Positions 25,640 to 32,275 of a stretch of 64,000 nucleotides of DNA are shown here, piece by piece; positions within the stretch are counted from its first letter, which is position 1; every line of letters starts with the position of its first letter. Location of the stretch: assembly GCA_026391355.1 (NCBI GenBank), contig JAPLDH010000022.1, positions 1 through 64,000 of the forward strand. Direction: 5' to 3'. Below the pieces are notes generated by a model that saw nothing but the letters and a program-made list of their open reading frames with translations, was not told where the DNA came from and searched no databases. Both the position numbers and the translations under genes were made by a program. This DNA comes from Bacteroidota bacterium. Its GTDB lineage: Bacteria; Bacteroidota; Bacteroidia; Bacteroidales; FEN-979.

Positions 25640-26833
25640 TCAAACCGAAACTTTAGCACTTCTTCGCCGAATAATGTATACAGTTCCGATAGCCAGGAGT
25701 ATACCTCCGAAGATGATAAATCCCCACTGCGAAAGAGTCGGGATGGCGGACGGAGAGGGAGTTAAGGGAGCCTGGTTAACATTAGCATTATCGTCTTCGG
25801 CAAGCATTTTTGCCGGCGGACCCGGAATGACCACTCCAAAGCTGCCATCATCATTGATCTGTACCTCACCCAGGAAATTATTGCCGGAATCGTAAAACGA
25901 CACCCACGCCCATTGCACGATGGAATACGGATCACTCACAATAGCATGTGTGATTCCGGTAACCATGAAGTGAGACCCTCCGAGGGGCGTGCAGGTTATG
26001 TCGGGAGAATTTATGATTGGCAACTGAATGCTACAGGCTGCGGGAACAGGATGCTTTAAGGAAACTGTAGTTGTATCAGAGGCAAACTGATAATCCAGGT
26101 ATATAAATCCTCCGGTAAAACTGCCTGTGGTGGTATAATCATAATAATAATAACTATGGGCAGGTATCAGCAACGGGAAAGACCCCGGTAAAACAGGTTT
26201 AGTCCCCCAATCAGGTTGGCCTGCAGTAAAATCATAGGAGGTCATCGATTCAAATGCTTTTACATATACCAAATAATGGGCAACAGTATCACGATTGTAA
26301 ATATAGATTGCATGCCTGAATTGCCCGCTTCCTGCATCCAAAGGATCCTGGATATTCATACCATCAACCAGGTGGCCACCACCACCACCGCCACCGCCAA
26401 TTGGTACGCCATTCCATGTCCAGACACCTTCTCCTTCACTCATTATATTCTTCTCAGTAAGAAAAACATCAACAACGAATTTGTTCTTTTTATGAGGATT
26501 AACATTCCCGCCGGCAAGATGTACTGTGAATCCATAGCCATCCCCATCCATGGTTGTAAAATTGTTGACAAATGCTCCTCCGTCCGTCACATTTGCACCT
26601 GTGATCTTGACGCCAGGAGGATCCTTATGAAGCTTAAAATGCATTTCGAAGTCATTTGCCGGGACAGCATGCCAGTTCGGGACTTCTTTTTCTATCGTAA
26701 TTGGTGGGGGTGGGGGTAAGGGCAACCCCGGCGTTTTCGATCCGTTTGCCTGCGTATGTTTTCCGCCGATTGCCGAACTGCAGAAGACAATGCTGAATAA
26801 CAAAATGATTAAAGTTTCCAATTTTCTTTTCAT
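25640..26833 (-). CDS. Exported protein with IPTL-CTERM sorting tail
   Basis: A 397-aa protein starting at the MKRK codon two residues inside a slightly longer frame. It has a signal peptide, then a proline run (PGLPLPPPPP) and a beta-rich body with an eight-glycine run encoded by CCACC-type triplets on the plus strand. The last 35 residues are the IPTL-CTERM pattern: the motif IPTLSQWG, a hydrophobic helix (FIIFGGILLAIGTVYII) and an RRR anchor. Such tails direct proteins to exosortase-type processing, best known in Proteobacteria. No exosortase gene is in this window. The body matches no family I recognise. Confidence 0.8.
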   Translation of the reverse strand: MKRKLETLIILLFSIVFCSSAIGGKHTQANGSKTPGLPLPPPPPITIEKEVPNWHAVPANDFEMHFKLHKDPPGVKITGANVTDGGAFVNNFTTMDGDGYGFTVHLAGGNVNPHKKNKFVVDVFLTEKNIMSEGEGVWTWNGVPIGGGGGGGGHLVDGMNIQDPLDAGSGQFRHAIYIYNRDTVAHYLVYVKAFESMTSYDFTAGQPDWGTKPVLPGSFPLLIPAHSYYYYDYTTTGSFTGGFIYLDYQFASDTTTVSLKHPVPAACSIQLPIINSPDITCTPLGGSHFMVTGITHAIVSDPYSIVQWAWVSFYDSGNNFLGEVQINDDGSFGVVIPGPPAKMLAEDDNANVNQAPLTPSPSAIPTLSQWGFIIFGGILLAIGTVYIIRRRSAKVSV

Positions 26834-27174
26834 AACCAATCCTTTCTCTTGTTAATGGAACAATTATTTGACCGGACAATGCCTCACATAACACTTTATT
26901 ATATAACCATGATAAATTCTATTCAACTGAAATCCCCGACCCATACATGAAGCATAATGGGATATAATAAGGAGATGAGTGCAGAATATCCTAGGGGTAA
27001 ATTCCTGTATATTAAAAAAAAACGAATTTTTTATTGGGCATGTAATATATGAATATTTTTCCAGAAAGTCAAGTGTTTCAGGAAATATAAATCTTTTTAC
27101 ATCAGGCAAGGGAAATCAGGTTCGCTATACCACACAAAGTAAGTAAAGTTGATTTTAAATCGTAAATCGTATTG
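26834..27174. other. 341-bp AT-rich spacer, no gene seen
   Basis: This gap lies between two minus-strand genes. The frames present are short, lack family features and have no promoter box. An A9/T6 stretch near 27020-27040 forms no convincing hairpin. It presumably holds the promoter of the IPTL-CTERM gene, but no TAnnTTTG box is seen close to that start. Confidence 0.5.
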
Positions 27175-28413
27175 TCATGATCGCTGATAGATGGCGGATA
27201 TATTGATCTTCCGGATGTTATACACCGGGTACCAGGTTGCTAGGAGACCAATGCCGGTAACTGTGATCAACACGAAAAGGAAATCTCTGATCTGCATATG
27301 AACCGGGTATGATTTTACTACAAATGTGCTATCGGCAGATCCAAGCTGAACAAGTCCATACCGTTGCTGTAACCAGCAAATAAGGGCTCCCAGTATCAAT
27401 CCTGAAATTGCACCGATGGTCGAGATCAGGATCCCTTCGGTAAGAAAAATCTTTTTTATCACCGATTGTGATGCGCCGAGAGACTGGAGAACAGCAATGT
27501 CTTTCCGTTTATCGAGGATGAGCATTGACAGGGAGCCGATCACGTTAAAGGTGGCGATGAGGAGAATAAAGGAAAGAATGAGGAAGATCACCCATTTTTC
27601 AGATTTCATGATCTTGAATAAAAATTCCTGCTGTTGGTACCTGTTTTTAACATAAAACTGATTACCGATCAAATGCTGTATCCCGGACTGGACAATATCC
27701 GGATTTGCCTCTTTTGATATGTTGATTTCCATGGCAGTGAGTTCTTGCTTGTATTCGAGCAGATCTCTGACAAAACTGATCGGCAAAATAACATACTTTG
27801 AGTCGAAATCATCCTGGATGGCAAAAATCCCGGAAGGAAAGATCACATCACTGTTAAAGGCATTGTCGCCCAAGGCGTTGTATTGAACAGTTCTCCTGGG
27901 GACGTAAATGGTCAAAGGATTCAGGAAATCTGAAAGATTTGCATCGAGATTCATGGCGACCCCATACCCAAGAATGCAGGAATTCTTATTGCCCTCATGC
28001 AGTTGAAATTTTCCTGCCGTGATCATGGTGTCGACACCGCTCATCCGCATGAAATCCTCACTCACTCCTTTCATGGTGACAATATACTGTTTGTCCTTAT
28101 ATCTCATCAGGGCATTTTCTTCGATTACTTCAGCCAGGTACCTAACTCCGGGTATTTTTTTGATCTGGTCTTCCGGAATGGAAGTTGAATTAAAAGTCTT
28201 TCCGGTTTTCACCGTTATTTGCAGATCAGGGTTAAAGGAACTGTAAAGGGATGCCACCAGGTTTTCAAACCCGTTAAAAACAGAAAGGACAATGATAAGG
28301 GCCATGGTTCCGATGGTCACCCCAATCACTGAAATCGCAGATATGATGTTGATGATATGATGCGATTTCCGGGATACGAGGTATCGCTTTGCTATGTAGA
28401 ATGGGAGATTCAA
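27175..28413 (-). CDS. ABC transporter permease, LolC/LolE (FtsX) family
   Basis: A 412-aa permease with the canonical start FYIAKRYLVSRKSHHIINIISAISVIGVTIGTMALIIVLSVFNGFE (first membrane helix about residues 20-42). A large periplasmic MacB-type domain follows, then three C-terminal helices (about 270-300, 320-345, 370-400) with the FtsX pattern DKRKDIAVLQSLGAS. LolC/E proteins extract lipoproteins from the inner membrane together with the ATPase LolD, which is not in this window. It is the third gene of an operon with rbfA and a methyltransferase; rbfA-lolC/E linkage is seen in other Bacteroidota. Whether it is LolC-, LolE- or a fused-type subunit cannot be told. Confidence 0.88.
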   Translation of the reverse strand: MNLPFYIAKRYLVSRKSHHIINIISAISVIGVTIGTMALIIVLSVFNGFENLVASLYSSFNPDLQITVKTGKTFNSTSIPEDQIKKIPGVRYLAEVIEENALMRYKDKQYIVTMKGVSEDFMRMSGVDTMITAGKFQLHEGNKNSCILGYGVAMNLDANLSDFLNPLTIYVPRRTVQYNALGDNAFNSDVIFPSGIFAIQDDFDSKYVILPISFVRDLLEYKQELTAMEINISKEANPDIVQSGIQHLIGNQFYVKNRYQQQEFLFKIMKSEKWVIFLILSFILLIATFNVIGSLSMLILDKRKDIAVLQSLGASQSVIKKIFLTEGILISTIGAISGLILGALICWLQQRYGLVQLGSADSTFVVKSYPVHMQIRDFLFVLITVTGIGLLATWYPVYNIRKINISAIYQRS

Positions 28414-28442
28414 GGGTTATCTGACAGATGTTGTTAACAGTT

Positions 28443-29252
28443 TTATTTCCATGCCTTCACGATCAGCCCCGTTCCTGAAGCGTGTTTTATCCTGGTGTCG
28501 AGCCAGTTACAGATCAATACAATCCACCAGGTCAGAAGATAGTAGAATGGAAGCAGGATAAAAAAGAGCTTCGATGTATTCAGCATCAGGATTGGGTATT
28601 TCATTGACAATCTCCAACCCAACTGACCGGGTTTCCCGTAAGTATAAGCAGCGCTGGTCCGGATGAATCCTGCTCTTTTCAGTTTTTCCCGGATCCCGTC
28701 GATATTATATCCATCCCTGACATGTTCGTCGATGAACGACGATTCTTGGTCATGGTCATGGACATCGGACCCACCCTGGTCGGAAGGAGTGGAGATCAGC
28801 GCCATTCCCCCGTTGGTTAGAGAATTGTAAAAATTCCTGAACACCAGTTCATCTTCAAGGATGTGTTCCATGACATCAACCGAAAGGATCAGGTCGTAAT
28901 TATCAGGCTTGGAGAATTTGGTGAGATCGGTAATTTCAAAGGAAACGTTATTTCGATTTACCTGTGAAAAAAAAGATTTACAATCTGCGATCTGCTCTTC
29001 TTTGACATCAACTGCATCAATGTTCCAGCTTTTGTTTATCCCGGAAAGAAAAAAAGAATACTGGCCGAAGCCTGAACCTGCATCCAGTATTCTGGTTTTT
29101 CCATTTCGACCCCTTGCCCATGACCTGATCTCTTTTTTTACATGCCAGGTCCGAAGCAATAGCATATCCAGTAATTTGTAGAAAACGATCCGCAGAAACG
29201 GGTTTTTATTAAAGGTTTTTCCAAGGATCTTTTTTATTGGGTCGTACTGCAT
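28443..29252 (-). CDS. Class I SAM-dependent methyltransferase
   Basis: A 269-aa protein with a Rossmann-type methyltransferase core. Motif I is ILDAGSGFGQYSFFL (about residues 54-68), an acidic residue follows in NIDAVDVKEEQI, and post-motifs include YDLILSVDVMEHI and GGMALISTPSDQGG. A hydrophobic helix pair near the C-terminus (about 220-255) suggests membrane association. The substrate is unknown; the family includes ubiquinone/lipid and glycan methyltransferases. It sits 11 bases after rbfA and 29 bases before a LolC/E-type permease, so it shares their transcript. Confidence 0.83.
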   Translation of the reverse strand: MQYDPIKKILGKTFNKNPFLRIVFYKLLDMLLLRTWHVKKEIRSWARGRNGKTRILDAGSGFGQYSFFLSGINKSWNIDAVDVKEEQIADCKSFFSQVNRNNVSFEITDLTKFSKPDNYDLILSVDVMEHILEDELVFRNFYNSLTNGGMALISTPSDQGGSDVHDHDQESSFIDEHVRDGYNIDGIREKLKRAGFIRTSAAYTYGKPGQLGWRLSMKYPILMLNTSKLFFILLPFYYLLTWWIVLICNWLDTRIKHASGTGLIVKAWK

Positions 29253-29263
29253 AGTTTGGGTAT

Positions 29264-29602
29264 TCAGTGATGCAACAGATTTTCAATATTTTCAATATAA
29301 TCCAGCGAATCATCGAGATAAAAGTGAAGTTCCGGAATAACGCGAAGTTGATTATGAACCTGCCTGGCGAATAAATGCCGGATCTCTTTTGTATGTGACC
29401 GGATTTTTTCAAGCAGAGCATCTTTATCGGCAGTTGCAAATAGACTAAGATGAACCTTTGCGATCGACAGATCCTTCACCACGTCCACCTTTGTTACGGT
29501 GATCATTGCACCCCCGAAAAGATTCCGGCTTTCCTGCTGGAAGATCACGCCCAGATCCTTCTGGATCAGACGTGATATTTTATTCAGTCTGGTTGATTCC
29601 AT
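29264..29602 (-). CDS. rbfA: Ribosome-binding factor A
   Basis: A 112-aa KH-type protein of normal RbfA length. The pattern STRLNKISRLIQKDLGVIFQQE at the N-terminus, then ITVTKVDVVKDLSIAKVHLSLF and LRVIPELHFYLDDSLDYIENI, is diagnostic. RbfA assists maturation of the 30S subunit, acting near the 5' end of 16S rRNA, and is needed for cold adaptation. A -7 promoter box ends only four bases upstream of the ATG, so the mRNA is probably leaderless or nearly so. First gene of the rbfA-methyltransferase-permease operon. Confidence 0.93.
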   Translation of the reverse strand: MESTRLNKISRLIQKDLGVIFQQESRNLFGGAMITVTKVDVVKDLSIAKVHLSLFATADKDALLEKIRSHTKEIRHLFARQVHNQLRVIPELHFYLDDSLDYIENIENLLHH

Positions 29603-29606
29603 GGTA

Positions 29607-29640
29607 CAAAGGTATTTAAAAATAGTGACAGAGTGACAAA
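29607..29640 (-). promoter_or_regulatory. rbfA promoter giving a near-leaderless mRNA
   Basis: Minus-strand -7 box TACCTTTG (29614-29607), with TTTG at 29640-29637 and a 22-bp spacer. The box ends 4 bases before the rbfA ATG (29602), so transcription should start at or within a few bases of the start codon. Confidence 0.6.
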
Positions 29641-29644
29641 GAAG

Positions 29645-29689
29645 GAGGTTGTCTCAAAAGAACTTATTCTATACTTTTGAGACACCCTC
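29645..29689. repeat. Palindromic MITE-like element
   Basis: Arms GAGGTTGTCTCAAAAG (29645-29660) and CTTTTGAGACACCCTC (29674-29689) pair at 15 of 16 positions around a 13-bp loop. It lies upstream of two divergent genes, so it is not a terminator. The GAGGxTGTCTCAAAAG end resembles insertion-sequence terminal repeats. Short-period repeats flank it on both sides. Confidence 0.75.
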
Positions 29690-29715
29690 TGAAAGGCTAA
29701 TATGCAAAAAGCATA

Positions 29716-29771
29716 ATGGTCAATAGTAAATGGTAAATGAAATGATAATTGGTCAATGGTAAATGGTAAAT
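29716..29771. repeat. Heptamer tandem repeats ATGGTAA/ATAGTAA/ATGGTCA
   Basis: About seven units, interrupted once, of the family ATGGTAA, ATAGTAA and ATGGTCA, in the spacer upstream of the YdeI-like gene. The last unit runs into a TAAATTTG box at 29767-29774. Confidence 0.85.
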
Positions 29772-29798
29772 TTGTCCCGGTTTACGAGTTTGACGCTC

Positions 29799-30368
29799 AT
29801 GGAAACAATATATCTCACAACCCGCCAGGAATGGCGTTCATGGCTTGAAATAAACCATAAATCTTCACAGGGTGTGTGGCTGCTCTATTATAAAAAGCAT
29901 ACCGGGATATTGCGGATCCCATATGCGGATGCAGTAGAGGAAGCATTGTGCTTTGGATGGATTGACAGCACTATCAGAAGGATCGACGACCAAACCTATT
30001 CACAGAAATTCACACCCCGGAATTCCTTAGGTAAATGGTCGGAGGATAATATCGCACGTGTGAAAAAACTCATTGCTGAAGGGAAGATGATGCCTGCCGG
30101 GCTGGAAAAATATACTGAGGTTGAGAAAAACCCCGGCCGGATTTTGAAGAAACCTGTCACCCCTGAAAGGATAATCCTCCCGGATGATTTACTGGAAGAA
30201 CTGAACCTTCATCCTGCGGCTAAGGAGATCTTCTGCGGTTTTTCCAATGCGTACCAGAACCTGTGCCTTCGCTGGATCGATTCGGCAAAGAGGAAGGAGA
30301 CCCGGAAGAAAAGAATTATTGAAGTTGTCCGGCTCTCTGATAAAAGAGAAAAAATCGGGATGAAGTAA
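29799..30368 (+). CDS. YdeI/OmdA-family protein
   Basis: About 189 aa, starting at the ATG that opens METIYLTTRQEW; 12 upstream in-frame codons come from repeat sequence and are unlikely to be translated. The signature LYYKKHTGI...PYADAVEEALCFGWIDSTIRRIDDQTYSQKFTPR...KWSEDNIARVKKL identifies the YdeI/OmpD-associated family. The C-terminal OmdA part has FCGFSNAYQNLCLRWIDSAKRKETRKKRI. In enterobacteria YdeI was linked to resistance to polymyxin and other cationic peptides through OmpD/OmpF, but the mechanism is unclear and may not transfer here. Single gene, 25 bases downstream of a TAnnTTTG box. Confidence 0.87.
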   Translation: METIYLTTRQEWRSWLEINHKSSQGVWLLYYKKHTGILRIPYADAVEEALCFGWIDSTIRRIDDQTYSQKFTPRNSLGKWSEDNIARVKKLIAEGKMMPAGLEKYTEVEKNPGRILKKPVTPERIILPDDLLEELNLHPAAKEIFCGFSNAYQNLCLRWIDSAKRKETRKKRIIEVVRLSDKREKIGMK

Positions 30369-30383
30369 ACTTTGGAAATCTGT

Positions 30384-30411
30384 TTTGTTTTTATGAAAAG
30401 TCCTATCTTTG
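30384..30411 (+). promoter_or_regulatory. Promoter giving a near-leaderless mRNA for the ABC exporter
   Basis: TTTG (30384-30387), a 16-bp spacer and TATCTTTG (30404-30411). The box ends 4 bases before the GTG start at 30416, the same geometry as at rbfA. Confidence 0.55.
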
Positions 30412-30415
30412 TCTT

Positions 30416-32236
30416 GTGAAAAATTTTCTTAAAATTCTCCAGTATGCCCGTAATTATTGGGGTTATGCCATCCTGAATGTCGTCTTTAATATTCTTGCCG
30501 TACTCTTTTCTCTGGTATCTTTCGGATTGTTCTACCCTGTTCTGCAGATGCTTTTTCACCAGGTTGCAGTGCGAAAAACGGCACCTGCGCTGAATCTTAA
30601 TGTGGGATCGATCACGGAAAATTTTTATTTCTATTCAGGGAAGTTGATTGAGAAATACGGAAATGAGAAAACCCTGATATTCATTGGTGTCGCAATCATC
30701 GTCCTCTATTTTTTAAAGAATTTTTTCCGTTACATGGCCATGTATTTCCTGGCTGTGGTCAGGAATGGCGTAGTAAAAGATCTCCGGAATGATCTGTATC
30801 GTCAGGTATTGATTCTGCCTCTTGCCTATTTCAATGAACGGCGGAAAGGGGATATCATGGCCAGGATGACAAACGATGTTCAGGAAGTTGAATGGTCGAT
30901 CATGAGTTCCCTGGAAATGGCTTTCAGAGACCCGATCCAGATGATCGCATACCTTACGGCTTTATTCATCTTTAGTCCGTCACTGACTGTCTTTGTATTG
31001 ATCCTGTTGCCGATAAGCGGTTTTATCATCGGCCGTATCGGGAAAAGCCTGAAGCGCAGTTCCGTGAAAGGACAGAAAAAGATGGGGGTGATCCTTTCCA
31101 TGATCGAAGAGACAATTTCCGGATTAAGGATCATCAAGGCATTTAACGCCATCGGGTTTGCCAATAAGCGGTTCCGGGATACCAATACCGATTATACAAA
31201 ACTGATGGTCAAGCTTTACAGGAAAAGGGACCTTGCCTCTCCTTTGAGTGAATTCCTGAGCGCCTGCGTGGTGACCATTGTGCTGTGGTATGGTGGAAAA
31301 CTGGTCTTTACACCGGGAAGTACGTTGAATGCAGCTGCCTTTATTGTGTATCTGGGTATTTTTTCACAATTGATACCTCCTGCGAAATCCATTACACAGG
31401 CATTTTATAATATACAAAAAGGGACTGCCTCAGTGGAAAGGATCCGGCATATACTTGATGAACCGGAAGTGATCGTGCAAAAACCGGATGCCGTTACGAA
31501 AAAGGAATTTCTGGAGGCGATCACTTTCAGGAATGTCAGTTTCTGGTATGAAAAGGAGATTGTTCTTCATGAGATCAACCTTGTGATTGAAAAAGGGAAA
31601 ACCATTGCAATCGTTGGGCCTTCGGGGGGAGGGAAATCGACACTGGTGGACCTCCTGCCACGATTTTACGATTGCCGGAAGGGCGAAATCCTCATCGACG
31701 AAATCCCCATCCGCGACCTGGTGATCGGTGACCTCAGGGCATTGATGGGCATCGTTTCGCAGGAGACCATTCTGTTCAATGATACTGTATTCAATAACAT
31801 TGCTTTCGGGTTGGAGAATATAAGTGAAGAGGATGTGATAGCAGCCGCGAAGGTTGCTAATGCACATGAGTTTATTGAAAAGATGCCATTGGGCTATTCC
31901 ACGAACATAGGCGACCGTGGAACAAAGATTTCGGGTGGCCAGCGCCAGCGTTTGAGCATTGCACGCGCTGTATTGAGGAACCCCCCGATCCTTTTGCTTG
32001 ACGAAGCCACTTCCGCCCTGGATACGGAGTCGGAACGGCTGGTTCAGCAGGCACTTGAGAATCTTATGAAGAACCGTACTTCCATTGTAATTGCCCACCG
32101 CTTATCAACCATCCAGTTTGCAGATGAGATCCTGGTTCTGCAAGACGGTGTTCTTGTTGAAAGAGGAACACATAATGATCTGCTGGGAAAAAGCAAAGTT
32201 TATAAGAAACTTTACGACCTGCAATCATTCCTTTAA
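30416..32236 (+). CDS. MsbA-like ABC exporter (fused permease and ATPase)
   Basis: A 606-aa half-transporter starting at GTG. Six membrane helices occupy residues about 15-330. The ATPase domain has Walker A GPSGGGKST (401-409), Q-loop SQET, signature SGGQRQ (506-511), Walker B ILLLDEATSALD (525-536) and the H-loop AHRLS. Size and order fit MsbA-type exporters, which flip lipid A-core or other lipids across the inner membrane as dimers; several paralogues are usual in Bacteroidota. The GTG lies four bases after a -7 promoter box, so translation probably starts at or near the 5' end of the mRNA. It converges on the MprF-like gene, leaving a 39-bp gap. Confidence 0.9.
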   Translation: MKNFLKILQYARNYWGYAILNVVFNILAVLFSLVSFGLFYPVLQMLFHQVAVRKTAPALNLNVGSITENFYFYSGKLIEKYGNEKTLIFIGVAIIVLYFLKNFFRYMAMYFLAVVRNGVVKDLRNDLYRQVLILPLAYFNERRKGDIMARMTNDVQEVEWSIMSSLEMAFRDPIQMIAYLTALFIFSPSLTVFVLILLPISGFIIGRIGKSLKRSSVKGQKKMGVILSMIEETISGLRIIKAFNAIGFANKRFRDTNTDYTKLMVKLYRKRDLASPLSEFLSACVVTIVLWYGGKLVFTPGSTLNAAAFIVYLGIFSQLIPPAKSITQAFYNIQKGTASVERIRHILDEPEVIVQKPDAVTKKEFLEAITFRNVSFWYEKEIVLHEINLVIEKGKTIAIVGPSGGGKSTLVDLLPRFYDCRKGEILIDEIPIRDLVIGDLRALMGIVSQETILFNDTVFNNIAFGLENISEEDVIAAAKVANAHEFIEKMPLGYSTNIGDRGTKISGGQRQRLSIARAVLRNPPILLLDEATSALDTESERLVQQALENLMKNRTSIVIAHRLSTIQFADEILVLQDGVLVERGTHNDLLGKSKVYKKLYDLQSFL

Positions 32237-32275
32237 AAAACTCAACCTTTCTTGAAGTGGTTAATCTTATATGCA

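Noticed and set aside
25509-25895. A 128-codon frame between the LytTR gene and the IPTL-CTERM gene
   Set aside because: Half of it overlaps the C-terminus of the IPTL-CTERM protein on the other strand, and the rest has low-complexity Lys/Arg codons without a promoter.
26864-27109. An 81-codon minus-strand frame in the spacer before the IPTL-CTERM gene
   Set aside because: No signal peptide, family pattern or promoter box; composition is that of AT-rich spacer.
31430-32098. A 222-codon minus-strand frame opposite the ABC exporter ATPase domain
   Set aside because: The sense strand encodes all ABC motifs; the antisense protein has no family pattern.
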